Assembly: GCF_937910895.1 (NCBI RefSeq)
Contig: NZ_CALEMI010000113.1
Coordinates: 1-64,000, forward strand
Direction: 5' to 3'
DNA: 64,000 nt
From: an uncultured Dokdonia sp.
GTDB taxonomy: Bacteria; Bacteroidota; Bacteroidia; Flavobacteriales; Flavobacteriaceae
Position 1 is the stretch's first letter; each line of letters starts with the position of its first letter. Both the position numbers and the translations under genes were made by a program. Positions 9,693 through 18,916 of this stretch are shown here, piece after piece. The notes under the pieces were generated by a model. The model made no database searches and had not been told where the DNA came from. It saw only the letters and a program-made list of their open reading frames with translations.

Positions 9693-10298
9693 ATGAAGAC
9701 TACCCGATATACTGAATTGGGACAAAATCGGATCGATTACATTGTGTATCACAATATATTGGAAGCTCAAAAGCTTTTATACGATGAAGGTTTTGAATCT
9801 GTAGAAGACCCTGAAGACCTTGTAGATGCTATCAAAGAGCTTGTTCGCGAAAAAGGGCGCAAGATTATTGAAGCGCTTTTAAAAATACACCCAGATAAAA
9901 AAGCGATTCTCTCTATGGTAAGCCCTCCAAAGGTATGCGAGAACTGTAAAACCAAACTTGACGATACTAAAAAAAGTGGTTGTGGTTCTTGTAAAAAAGC
10001 GTCTGCTTTACCTCAAGATAACTTTATTTCAGAGAGTGGCGAAACAGATCGCAACACTCGTTTGGAAGCGTTGATTAAAAAACACAGAGCCACTCCTAAT
10101 GATAGCGAACTAGAAAAGGAAATTGAAGCGCTTTGGAACTCTTTGCGCTCAGATGCGCCAACACCCCCTTTAAAAGAAGAACTCAAAACAGAAACTTCTT
10201 ATGCCTTACTCACTAAAAGGGAGCTTGGTATTTATGCTAGCATCTTTGGTGTAGGTATGTTTATGGGTTGGGTGTTTTCATTTTCTAAAAACAGTTAA
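9693..10298 (+). CDS. zinc-ribbon-like protein with C-terminal TM anchor
   Basis: CENCKTKLDDTKKSGCGSCKK (CxxC...CxxC); C-term LGIYASIFGVGMFMGWVFSFSKNS. Confidence 0.6.
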   Translation: MKTTRYTELGQNRIDYIVYHNILEAQKLLYDEGFESVEDPEDLVDAIKELVREKGRKIIEALLKIHPDKKAILSMVSPPKVCENCKTKLDDTKKSGCGSCKKASALPQDNFISESGETDRNTRLEALIKKHRATPNDSELEKEIEALWNSLRSDAPTPPLKEELKTETSYALLTKRELGIYASIFGVGMFMGWVFSFSKNS

Positions 10299-10300
10299 CC

Positions 10301-10918
10301 ATGACACAGCAGCAATATAATGAAGCCATTAATTTAATAGGACATTTAATCCTTACCGCTAGTGGTTCTCTAACCGAATTAATAGCCCGTTATGGAGTGG
10401 GCTTTGAAAATCCCCCCACTAAAAGGCAACTCATTGATGCCACTGTGGAGCTTTTAAAAAATGACCCTAGTAATTTTACTGATGAACTTTCCAAGCTAGT
10501 AGATCGTCACATAGATGTGGCGGGGAATTCTATGTTATGGCTTCGCAAAGTTGGATTTGATCTACCCGAGGCGGAAGATGCTTTTTTTGGCGGATTAATC
10601 AAAGGTGCGATAGGCGCTATTGGGGGGCTTTTAAAAAAGAAAAAAGGCAATAATAATAACAGTAATAATAATGCCTCCTCATCCCAAGCTTTACAGGCGA
10701 AACGAGATTTAGAACTGCAAATCCAGCGGATGCAGGAACAACAGCGCCAAAGAGAAGAACAACTTCGCAGAGAGCGAGAAGAGCGTGAGCGTAGAGAGCG
10801 AGAAGAAAAAGCTAAGAAACGCTCACAAACCATGCTCATGGTAGGTGGAGCGGTTGTCTTGGTAAGTCTTATTGGGGTTGTCCTGTTTATGTCTCGTCCA
10901 CGTCCAACCCAAGTATAA
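10301..10918 (+). CDS. coiled-coil protein with C-terminal TM
   Basis: QRMQEQQRQREEQLRREREERERREREEKAKKRSQ then MLMVGGAVVLVSLIGVVLFM. Confidence 0.6.
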   Translation: MTQQQYNEAINLIGHLILTASGSLTELIARYGVGFENPPTKRQLIDATVELLKNDPSNFTDELSKLVDRHIDVAGNSMLWLRKVGFDLPEAEDAFFGGLIKGAIGAIGGLLKKKKGNNNNSNNNASSSQALQAKRDLELQIQRMQEQQRQREEQLRREREERERREREEKAKKRSQTMLMVGGAVVLVSLIGVVLFMSRPRPTQV

Positions 10919-10939
10919 TGTTTCGATACCATAGAAATT

Positions 10940-11491
10940 ATGATCCCTATATATAAAGAAGATTTTTTAGAACAAGAGGAGTTATACGATGATTTTAATC
11001 TGTATAGACTTCCTATGCGACCCATAAGGACTAATCGTGGGATTGCTCAGCGATATCGTCCTAAAAAAAGAAGTAGAACCTTGCCAAGAGTGATACGAGG
11101 TATAGGTCGCCCCTATTCATTGCCTAGTTGGCAAACACAAGGCAGAGCAAAACCACAAATTCTATTATCAAGAAAGCAAGCAATTCAATTTGGTAAGCCA
11201 AGACAAACCCCTTTAAAGAGATCGCCATTAGTAAAAATGGCGACCACCACTGAGAAGTCACTTGAAATTAAAAAGAAGGTAGCACCTTCTCAGAGAGCCT
11301 CTGCAAGACGAGTCACCAAGGAAAAAGTAAAAGCCCTTAAAGAGGAAGTCGCTCAAAAAGAAGATGAAACTCAAAAGCCTGAAAGTGGGAAGGGTTCAAA
11401 GAAAAAAATACTCATTGTTGCCCTTGTTATAACCACTACCGCTATTGTAGGGTATGTCGTATGGAAAGGGCAAAAAAAAGATAGACTATGA
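10940..11491 (+). CDS. basic protein with C-terminal TM
   Basis: C-term KKKILIVALVITTTAIVGYVVWKGQKKDRL; basic N-terminal half. Confidence 0.55.
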   Translation: MIPIYKEDFLEQEELYDDFNLYRLPMRPIRTNRGIAQRYRPKKRSRTLPRVIRGIGRPYSLPSWQTQGRAKPQILLSRKQAIQFGKPRQTPLKRSPLVKMATTTEKSLEIKKKVAPSQRASARRVTKEKVKALKEEVAQKEDETQKPESGKGSKKKILIVALVITTTAIVGYVVWKGQKKDRL

Positions 11492-11715
11492 ATACACAAG
11501 CAAATCCAATAGAGATTGAAACTGACGGACAAGGACAGTTAGAGGCGGGTTTTTTATTTGCGTCTTTTAAAAATACGGGTATCACAGATGCCACAGTCAA
11601 TGGCGTGATCTTGCCCCCTGGAGAAGCCAAGGGGTATCCCTTTGTTGGCAAAGCCTATAATGCCATTGCTTATGATGCGGTAGACAGCACTTTACGAATC
11701 TTACACATTCTATAA
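11488..11715 (+). CDS. small beta-rich protein, possible virion component
   Basis: 75 aa, ATGA overlap; GFLFASFKNTGITDATVNGVILPPGEAKGYPF. Confidence 0.5.
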   Translation: MNTQANPIEIETDGQGQLEAGFLFASFKNTGITDATVNGVILPPGEAKGYPFVGKAYNAIAYDAVDSTLRILHIL

Positions 11716-11718
11716 CAA

Positions 11719-12135
11719 ATGATAGATGCTTATATAGAACAGGACTTCCAAGAAGATGCTTTTTTTGGTAGTAAGAAAAAACGAAAAGCACGTCGTCAAG
11801 CTCGAAAGGCACGTCGCGCCGTGCGAAATGCAAACCCTAAAGTGATTGCTAGAAAGGCACGTCAAAAAGTATTTGCAAAAAAAATAGGGAATGTATATCG
11901 TGATATAGGGGGCGCTACAGCTATCGGACAAGCGGTAGATACTTTGTTAAACCCTGTTCAAACCGATAGCCTAGAGTCTTCAAGTGATTTTGAATTGGGA
12001 CTCTCCTTTGGGCAAGAACAGGATAACACCTCGGATGAAAAAAGTGGTATTCCTGTGCTGTTTTTTGTCATCGGTGGTGTTTTGGTTGTTGGGATCATTG
12101 GGGTGGTTATTTATAAAAAAAGACAATCACACTAA
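11719..12135 (+). CDS. basic protein with C-terminal TM
   Basis: KKKRKARRQARKARRAVR near N-term; IPVLFFVIGGVLVVGIIGVVIYKKRQSH at C-term. Confidence 0.55.
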   Translation: MIDAYIEQDFQEDAFFGSKKKRKARRQARKARRAVRNANPKVIARKARQKVFAKKIGNVYRDIGGATAIGQAVDTLLNPVQTDSLESSSDFELGLSFGQEQDNTSDEKSGIPVLFFVIGGVLVVGIIGVVIYKKRQSH

Positions 12136-12139
12136 CGAT

Positions 12140-12916
12140 ATGATTATTCCAATTCCAACAAATAAGAAGCGATTTGTGATCCACTTGCGGATTAGGGCGC
12201 ACCGAGCTATGGAGTTAGGAATTCAAGCCTATGATCCTAGATACCCTCATACGTATTACTTGCGTCGTAAAGCTCGGTTTTTAAACCCTTCACAACAGCG
12301 TGATTTTGAACTCAAATTTCCTGTGTCTTCAAAAAAAATGGAGCTGTTTCTTTTTGATAAAAACGCAGTACACGATCAGCATTTTTCGGTAATCTCATTT
12401 AAAGTAGCAGAGATGGAACCTGCCCTAGTATGGGCATCTGAGTCACAACATCGATTCTTGAAATTTGCCATTGAATTTGCTCAAAAGGCAGGACATACCC
12501 CAACGGGTTTTTATGATAGCCAAAACCAAGAGTTTTTATTTCATTACGTGGCCTCTATTACCGATCCCTTGGGAAAAGAACTCATTACCCCAGCGAGAAC
12601 CCACCGATTAATGCCGAGAGTTCAAATCTCAAAGCGCTTGTTTGTAGGTTATAGCATTCCTATTCGCGTAGCGATTTTAGCACATGAAGGATGCCATTGG
12701 TTTTTAAATACGAGAAGCCAAACCACCGCCGATGTATGTGGGATCAAGCAGTATTTAGATTATGGCTTTCCAAAGATCGAAGCGGTCTATGCGATGACAA
12801 AAATATTTGGAAGCTATCCACAGCTTATTGGGCAGGCACAGTTAGAACGCACCCGTGAGGTTCTTGACTTTATAGAAAGTTATACCCATGAGAAAGAATC
12901 GATTCGTTACACATAA
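12140..12916 (+). CDS. zincin-like metalloprotein
   Basis: ATG at 12140 preferred over 11984 (removes long overlap); AILAHEGCHWFLNTRSQTTADVCGI contains HExxH. Confidence 0.55.
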   Translation: MIIPIPTNKKRFVIHLRIRAHRAMELGIQAYDPRYPHTYYLRRKARFLNPSQQRDFELKFPVSSKKMELFLFDKNAVHDQHFSVISFKVAEMEPALVWASESQHRFLKFAIEFAQKAGHTPTGFYDSQNQEFLFHYVASITDPLGKELITPARTHRLMPRVQISKRLFVGYSIPIRVAILAHEGCHWFLNTRSQTTADVCGIKQYLDYGFPKIEAVYAMTKIFGSYPQLIGQAQLERTREVLDFIESYTHEKESIRYT

Positions 12917-12929
12917 AACAAAAACAGTC

Positions 12930-14363
12930 ATGACACACCCTTTAGATTCGTACTATACCTATAGAAATTTCTATAAGACTCTTACAAAAGAGTTTCAGTC
13001 TGTTCAATTTGTTATTTGTAATTCGACTGATACTTCTGAGCGGGTGCGTTTATGGGGCGCAAATAGCGATTTATCGCTCACTACCACCGAGAAATTTACC
13101 AATCGTTTTAACGATACTCAAACCATTGCTGTTGGGAGTTATCCACAAGGGATGGTCTATAACCCTGCCAATAATTTGTTTTATGTGGTCAATCAGCTCT
13201 CTGATAATGTGAGCGTATTTAATAGCGAAGGAATGGTCTTGCATACCATCGCCCTTTCTAGCATTCCCTTTACCATCTCTTATTCTCCTATTGCTATAAC
13301 GGTACATACCAGAGCAGATAGTCCAAATTATGGAGAGGTGTATGTACTGAGTTCCATTCGAGATAGTATAAGTGTTATTGCATTGGATTTTACCATTAGT
13401 GAGGAATTATCGGTTATCAAACGCCCTACGGGCTTTGTCTATAACCCTATCGATGATTCACTTTATGTGATTGGAATTACAGAAGCCAATATGTTTGTGA
13501 TCGATACCCCAACTAGAGTGGTAGAACAGCGATCTATTGAGGGTATTCCTTTAAGCATTGGACTTGATAGCGATACAGGAAATGTATATATCTATATTCC
13601 TCTTTCACGAGAGGTATTCATTTATGATACTGCACATAATCGTGTAGGACTTATAGATCAGATAACAAAGCATATTACCTCATGGGCATATTATCCTCTA
13701 GCAAAACACATCTATGGTATCCTTGCAGACGACGCTTCTTTACTTGCTATTGATACCACATCATTTGTAGCCAGTCAAATTCCCTTAGAAGGTGTGGGCG
13801 GTAGTATCGCTTATAGCGAATCGGAAGGACTTTTATATATCGGGGAGACCACCAATAATCAGGTGTTGAGATTAAATGCAGATAATGAGTTTATCACTCC
13901 TTACCCTATAGCAGATTTTGAAACGGGTATTGCGATCCATCCCACTAGCGGTTTGGTAGCTGTTTCAAAAGCAACGCTCAATAGTGTAACCCTTGGACGG
14001 GTTACTAATCAAGAGGTAAGCATAAAAGAAGGTTATGATGAGTATCGTCAGGAGTTTCAATTTAATCCAGCACAAGTAAAACATTTAAAAATCATTAGTA
14101 GTGATCGGCTTATGAATACTTTGGAACTCGAAGATATTTCAGTCAGTGGGAAAAGTGATCGTCGCTCTCTAAGCATTGGAAATTATAACAGCCCTCAAAA
14201 CTTTTTAAATGTAGCAGAAGTCCACGAAATAGAGGGAACCGTCATTGACGGACTTCACAGATGGTACTTTACCATTCCTGCACAAACCACGATCACATTA
14301 CTTATTTATTACACCAAACTAGATTGGTTTGACCTTTTAGAAAATGAGCTAGATCGTTCCTAG
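12930..14363 (+). CDS. YVTN/NHL-like beta-propeller protein, candidate virion/receptor-binding protein
   Basis: Repeats such as GSYPQGMVYNPANNLFYVVNQLSDNVSVFNSEG, RPTGFVYNPIDDSLYVIG. ATG at 12930 preferred over 12888. Confidence 0.6.
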   Translation: MTHPLDSYYTYRNFYKTLTKEFQSVQFVICNSTDTSERVRLWGANSDLSLTTTEKFTNRFNDTQTIAVGSYPQGMVYNPANNLFYVVNQLSDNVSVFNSEGMVLHTIALSSIPFTISYSPIAITVHTRADSPNYGEVYVLSSIRDSISVIALDFTISEELSVIKRPTGFVYNPIDDSLYVIGITEANMFVIDTPTRVVEQRSIEGIPLSIGLDSDTGNVYIYIPLSREVFIYDTAHNRVGLIDQITKHITSWAYYPLAKHIYGILADDASLLAIDTTSFVASQIPLEGVGGSIAYSESEGLLYIGETTNNQVLRLNADNEFITPYPIADFETGIAIHPTSGLVAVSKATLNSVTLGRVTNQEVSIKEGYDEYRQEFQFNPAQVKHLKIISSDRLMNTLELEDISVSGKSDRRSLSIGNYNSPQNFLNVAEVHEIEGTVIDGLHRWYFTIPAQTTITLLIYYTKLDWFDLLENELDRS

Positions 14364-14404
14364 AAATACCTCAAATTATACAAACATTTTAATCCCTTAA
14401 ACAA

Positions 14405-14827
14405 ATGAATACACTTATCACTATAGCCCTTAGTCAATATGGAATTACCGAAAAGGTAGGGCGTTTACATAGCCCTGCTATTGTCAATTATTTTAAAGAG
14501 ATCGGACATCAGTGGGTAAAAGATGATGAAACAGCTTGGTGCAGTGCCTTTGCAAATTGGGTGGCATTAAAAGCGAATAAGCAAGGGAGCGCAAAGCTAA
14601 ATGCACGCTCTTGGCTAGATGTTGGGAAAAAAGTCATAACCCCCACTGTGGGAGATGTAGTGGTCTTTTGGAGAGAGTCAAAAAACTCATGGAAAGGTCA
14701 CGTTGGCTTTTTTATCGGGTATTCTGAGGATCGAACAAAAATCTATTGTTTAGGAGGCAATCAAAACAATCAGATAAATATCAAAGCCTACCCAGTCTAC
14801 CGATTGCTCGGTTTCAGAAGATTATAA
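14405..14827 (+). CDS. CHAP/TIGR02594-like peptidoglycan hydrolase
   Basis: Small NlpC/P60-CHAP-like protein: AWCSAFANWVALKA (Cys), GHVGFFIG (His). Confidence 0.7.
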   Translation: MNTLITIALSQYGITEKVGRLHSPAIVNYFKEIGHQWVKDDETAWCSAFANWVALKANKQGSAKLNARSWLDVGKKVITPTVGDVVVFWRESKNSWKGHVGFFIGYSEDRTKIYCLGGNQNNQINIKAYPVYRLLGFRRL

Positions 14828-14880
14828 AATCTATAACGGACAGCATTTAAAATAGATAATAGATAACAAGGAACATAGAA

Positions 14881-15396
14881 ATTATAGAAACACTCAATTA
14901 TTTGGTACTACATTCTACCGACAGCTCAGAGGCTAAGAATCTGAGTAGTCAAGATATTGTAACCCATCATACCCGCCCTATCTCAAGTGGAGGTTTAGGA
15001 TTTAATAGACCAGGATTTGATTACCTCGTTTTACAAGATGGAACACTCGAAACTTTAGTGAATGAAAAGAGTCCCACCGATGTTGATCTATGGGGAATCT
15101 CTGGCGGAAAGCATCCCATTTTAGGACGGGTAAAGCACATTGGGTATGTTGGGGGACGAACGCTCAAAGAAACCTTTTGGAAGGATACACGAACCATAGA
15201 ACAAACCAAAACCCTAGAAGCGATTATCAGGTTTTATACCCTTCGTTTTCCAAAGATAATAGTCTTAGGATTTGATGATCCTATCCGCACAGAGGAATCT
15301 AAAAACCCTGCTTTTGATATGCAAGGGTGGTTGGAATCCATTGGAATACCCATCCAAAATCAATATCAAAAAAGACCATTAGTTAGAACTGTTTAA
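14881..15396 (+). CDS. N-acetylmuramoyl-L-alanine amidase (Amidase_2-like)
   Basis: LVLHSTDSSEAKN...HHTRPISSGGLGFNRPGFDYLVLQDGTLE...HIGYVGG. Start uncertain, no ATG; frame opens after TAG at 14860. Confidence 0.7.
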   Translation: MIETLNYLVLHSTDSSEAKNLSSQDIVTHHTRPISSGGLGFNRPGFDYLVLQDGTLETLVNEKSPTDVDLWGISGGKHPILGRVKHIGYVGGRTLKETFWKDTRTIEQTKTLEAIIRFYTLRFPKIIVLGFDDPIRTEESKNPAFDMQGWLESIGIPIQNQYQKRPLVRTV

Positions 15397-15417
15397 TAAG
15401 CTCATATCCTTTTAAAA

Positions 15418-15864
15418 ATGTCTAAAGCTCTCACTGTAAATACCTACTCCTTTGTGATCCCTGAAAAGGATGATCCGTGCGATTTATGGATCAGCTATTT
15501 TGATGCCTTGAAAAAAGCGGTGGGAAGCGCTCATGCCAAAACCTTGTGGCTCATTACTTGGAAAAGTAATGGTGCTGTGAGTTGCACCACACGTCCTGCC
15601 TTTACCACTTGGATGGACAAACAAGGCCTAGATGTATCCAATATCGCAACACGCACGATCTCTGATCTCTCTGAAATTCAGGGCAACCTTTTTGGACTTG
15701 GAAAGAATCTAACTAAAGCTATAGCCATAGGTATTCCAATACTTTTAATTGCCCTTATCATAGGAATCCTTGTTATTGGTAAAAAAGCAGTGGATAGTAC
15801 AGATGTAGAGGATTTAAAAATGCTGACTCCTATTGGAAGAGCAAGCAAATTACTATCCAAATGA
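15418..15864 (+). CDS. protein with C-terminal-proximal TM
   Basis: AIAIGIPILLIALIIGILVIGKK. Confidence 0.5.
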   Translation: MSKALTVNTYSFVIPEKDDPCDLWISYFDALKKAVGSAHAKTLWLITWKSNGAVSCTTRPAFTTWMDKQGLDVSNIATRTISDLSEIQGNLFGLGKNLTKAIAIGIPILLIALIIGILVIGKKAVDSTDVEDLKMLTPIGRASKLLSK

Positions 15865-16355
15865 GATTTACAAAAGCACATAAAATAACCGTAGCAAGCG
15901 CATTAGGAATTATAGTGATCACTATAGGGTTTGTGAGTGTAAGAGCTAAGAAAAGGGACACCCGATATGCCCAATTCTTAGAAGCGATCTCAGGGGTATT
16001 AGCCAATATAGAAGGAGGACTTGATGCAAGTCAAGCTTTTGATTTGCAATATAAAAACAGGGTTTTACAAAGCGTATCTCAAACAGTGATTACCCTGAAG
16101 ACACAAACCGCTATAGGGTATGCGTCTCAAATCTATAGTGCTTTAAACCCTTGGTATCTAAATGACGATGAAGAAAAAATCTATGGTGTTTTTAGAAGCC
16201 TTAAAGATAAAGTGCAAGTATCACAACTTGTTTTCGCATATCAAGAGGAATACGGAAGCAACTTAATTGATGTATTAAAAGATCGTTTAAGCACTTCTGA
16301 AATTAAAATTATTATGGGGATTGTAGCAAAGTTACCTCCCTATAGAACCTTATAA
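15861..16355 (+). CDS. N-terminally anchored protein, paralogue of next ORF
   Basis: N-term TM; C-terminal LNDDEEKIYGVFRSLKDKVQVSQLVFAYQEEYGSNLIDVLKDRLSTSEIKII...KLPPY. Confidence 0.55.
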   Translation: MRFTKAHKITVASALGIIVITIGFVSVRAKKRDTRYAQFLEAISGVLANIEGGLDASQAFDLQYKNRVLQSVSQTVITLKTQTAIGYASQIYSALNPWYLNDDEEKIYGVFRSLKDKVQVSQLVFAYQEEYGSNLIDVLKDRLSTSEIKIIMGIVAKLPPYRTL

Positions 16356-16366
16356 AACAAGATATA

Positions 16367-16894
16367 ATGAAATTATCAAAAACAACTTGGTGGATGATTG
16401 GGGGCAGTGTATTAGCTGTTTCAGGTATTGGGATTTACCTTTTACTTTCTAAAAAAAAGAAGTTCTCTGAAAAAGGATCGATGACTATGACAGGCGGAGT
16501 CTCTCCAAAACAAAGCACCCCACAATCGGTCACTCAAAAAGCAACGGTTAAAGAAGAGCCGAATTGGAACAAGCCTTTTAATTATGGATATATCGATGAT
16601 GTAAAAGCGTGGGTAGCCCCTAGAGCTATAAAGGAATTACCAAGAGCGAAATCAGTGGAATTAGCCAAAGTCTTGAAAGATGCGAAAGGTACTTTTAACG
16701 ATGATGAAAAAGCCGTTGGTAATGTCTTTGGCAAACAACTTAGAGATAAAACCCAAGTATGTAGTGTCTCTCGTGCTTTTTACGACACCTACAAAAAGGA
16801 TTTATGGCAACACCTCGATAGCTTTTTAAGCGGAAAAGAGATGCAAACCCTAGTGACTAGCCCCATACGAAAACTCCCTAACTATCAATCTTGA
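16367..16894 (+). CDS. N-terminally anchored protein, paralogue of previous ORF
   Basis: N-term TM; C-terminal FNDDEKAVGNVFGKQLRDKTQVCSVSRAFYDTYKKDLWQHLDSFLSGKEMQ...KLPNY. Confidence 0.55.
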   Translation: MKLSKTTWWMIGGSVLAVSGIGIYLLLSKKKKFSEKGSMTMTGGVSPKQSTPQSVTQKATVKEEPNWNKPFNYGYIDDVKAWVAPRAIKELPRAKSVELAKVLKDAKGTFNDDEKAVGNVFGKQLRDKTQVCSVSRAFYDTYKKDLWQHLDSFLSGKEMQTLVTSPIRKLPNYQS

Positions 16895-17379
16895 GGACTA
16901 TGAAAGAGCAAATTAATGAAACACAGACCCCGCCTAACAGTTCAACACAGCTTTTAGTGGTAGGCGGTATTATTCTGGTACTAGCAGTGGGAGGTTTTAC
17001 GTGGTACTACTTCTCAAAGAAGAAGAAAGAGAGTACTCCAAGTTTAGATGACGACATTTTAGATGCCGACGTATTTAGCACCCCGCCCTTTAGACCCATT
17101 TCAAACAGTAACACATCTTCAAATTCAAGTTCAAGTTCGTCATCATCTTCTTCTATTTACATTAAAAAAGGAAGTAGGCATCCAGATGTAAAGATTCTGC
17201 AACGCTATTTAAAATACTATAAAGAGCCATTAGGACGTAGTGGACCAAAAAGAGACGGGGTAGATGGTATTTTTGGTAATCTAACCGCTAAAGGCGCTCA
17301 AAAACAATTAGGAAAAACAAGCTTCACACGGTCTGATATTCAGTCCATGAAAAACACTTTAAAACTTTTAGGAATATGA
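16891..17379 (+). CDS. N-terminal TM protein with peptidoglycan-binding-like domain
   Basis: TM, Ser linker, then IKKGSRHPDVKILQRYLKYY...DGVDGIFGNLTAKGAQKQLG (PG_binding_1-like). Confidence 0.6.
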   Translation: MRTMKEQINETQTPPNSSTQLLVVGGIILVLAVGGFTWYYFSKKKKESTPSLDDDILDADVFSTPPFRPISNSNTSSNSSSSSSSSSSIYIKKGSRHPDVKILQRYLKYYKEPLGRSGPKRDGVDGIFGNLTAKGAQKQLGKTSFTRSDIQSMKNTLKLLGI

Positions 17380-17981
17380 AAATAACTAGCAAAGAAATAG
17401 GAATTAGTGGTCTTTTGATCCTTGGAAGCGGACTTGTCATTGGATGTATATCGGCTTTATGTGAAAATAAGACTATTGCCATAAAACAGGCTCCTGAAAA
17501 ATCAAGTTCTAAAAAGGATACCACCCCTGTCGTTCAAATGAAGATTGTTCCTGAAAATGAGCCTATTTCAAAACCAAAACAAGCTACAGAAATAGTTGAC
17601 CCTCCAATGATGGCTATTCAAAAAGAAGCGATTATTGATTCCGAAGTAAAAGAGGTTAAGATAAAAGAAGGAAAAGCAAAAGTAGTAGGAACACTAGAAC
17701 AAGAAACAGAAATAGACGAAGTAACTATGTCTGATACTTCAGATAAAATTACGCCTGAACTACCCACGGTCTCTGATGATTTTCCACTCCAATTAGGCAG
17801 TAAAGGCGAAAGAGTATTTGCCTTACAAAAGTATTTATTAAAGTATCACGGTTGGAGTGGTAATGTAACGGATCAGTATGACCAAAAACTAGCAGATAGA
17901 GTCTTGCACCTTTTAAAAGTAAATGAGGTAGACAAAAGACTATTTAACAAATTAATGAGCAGAAACAAAAGAAGAAGGTAA
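17376..17981 (+). CDS. N-terminal TM protein with degenerate PG-binding-like domain
   Basis: LQLGSKGERVFALQKYLLKYHGWSGNVTDQYDQKLADRVLHLL. Confidence 0.5.
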   Translation: MKITSKEIGISGLLILGSGLVIGCISALCENKTIAIKQAPEKSSSKKDTTPVVQMKIVPENEPISKPKQATEIVDPPMMAIQKEAIIDSEVKEVKIKEGKAKVVGTLEQETEIDEVTMSDTSDKITPELPTVSDDFPLQLGSKGERVFALQKYLLKYHGWSGNVTDQYDQKLADRVLHLLKVNEVDKRLFNKLMSRNKRRR

Positions 17982-18223
17982 TGTCTGAAAATAGAAGACT
18001 AAGCGGGGGTATTTTAAATGCGCTTATTGATAAAGATGGGATTAAAACGGAAGTGACTCTTACCATTACCAATACAACCGCTACAAAAATAGCCCTTACG
18101 TTGCTTATCTCTGGAGTAAGTCTTATTGTTATCAAAAGATTACTAAAAGAGGTGTTTCCAAATAAACAGCTTGAAGCGATTGGATCGGACTTACGTGAAT
18201 TAAAAAACACTATGAATAATTAA
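17981..18223 (+). CDS. small membrane protein
   Basis: 80 aa, one TM segment. Confidence 0.5.
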   Translation: MSENRRLSGGILNALIDKDGIKTEVTLTITNTTATKIALTLLISGVSLIVIKRLLKEVFPNKQLEAIGSDLRELKNTMNN

Positions 18224-18234
18224 ACACAGATACT

Positions 18235-18585
18235 ATGATGATCACAAGTATTGAATATCTCATAAACTATTTATCGAGCCTTGATTGGGGCTATATCATC
18301 ACATTTATATTAATCTCACATCTAGTGAACCAAACAAAAATAACCGCTTGGTTTTATAAGGTCACTAACGTAAAAATACGCACCCGATACAGAGTGCTAC
18401 TTATTGGATTTTGTTATGGAGTCATGGTCTACCTTTTAAGGGGCTATACCCTATCTAACATAGAAAGCTTATTTGAGTCCTTTGTCTTTGCGATGGTTTT
18501 CCATAAGCTCGTTGTAGAAAGACTCTTCGCGGTACTAAAGTTAAACCCTGTAGATACACAGTATGATGACTATAGTGAAGAATAA
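18235..18585 (+). CDS. holin-like membrane protein
   Basis: 116 aa, multiple hydrophobic segments, directly upstream of the spanin-like pair. Confidence 0.45.
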   Translation: MMITSIEYLINYLSSLDWGYIITFILISHLVNQTKITAWFYKVTNVKIRTRYRVLLIGFCYGVMVYLLRGYTLSNIESLFESFVFAMVFHKLVVERLFAVLKLNPVDTQYDDYSEE

Positions 18586-18916
18586 TTGGAAACTACTCAT
18601 AGGAATCGTCCTTGTTATTGTGCTAGTCAGCACCTATTTGTTTTCGGATAATAGAATACAAGCCAAAACAATATTCCCTTACCTATTAGAACAAGAGAAT
18701 AAAGAGCTATTTGCTCGCAATATCCAACTAGATTCCAAGGTGCAAGACTTGAAACAGCGAGCAGAGAACCTACAAGAAATCATTAACGAGAAAGATCAGC
18801 AGATCTATCATTTAAAAATAACGTTAGATGAAAACATTAATCGTATTAATAACTATTCTACTACTGAGTTGGAGCAGTTTTTCGCAAGGCTTAAAACCGA
18901 TAGTCTACCCCATTGA
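18563..18916 (+). CDS. i-spanin-like protein
   Basis: N-terminal TM then coiled coil (LDSKVQDLKQRAENLQEIINEKDQQIYHLKITLDENINR). Confidence 0.45.
   Translation: MMTIVKNNWKLLIGIVLVIVLVSTYLFSDNRIQAKTIFPYLLEQENKELFARNIQLDSKVQDLKQRAENLQEIINEKDQQIYHLKITLDENINRINNYSTTELEQFFARLKTDSLPH

Noticed and set aside
10640-10680. AAT/AGT-rich Asn run in 10301 ORF as microsatellite
   Set aside because: Short and irregular; ordinary low-complexity linker.
11984-12139. Long N-terminal extension of the zincin ORF
   Set aside because: Overlaps the previous gene; ATG at 12140 gives a clean start.
17100-17160. Ser-rich run as a phase-variable repeat
   Set aside because: Codons are mixed (TCA/TCT/AGT/AGC etc.), a linker rather than a simple sequence repeat.
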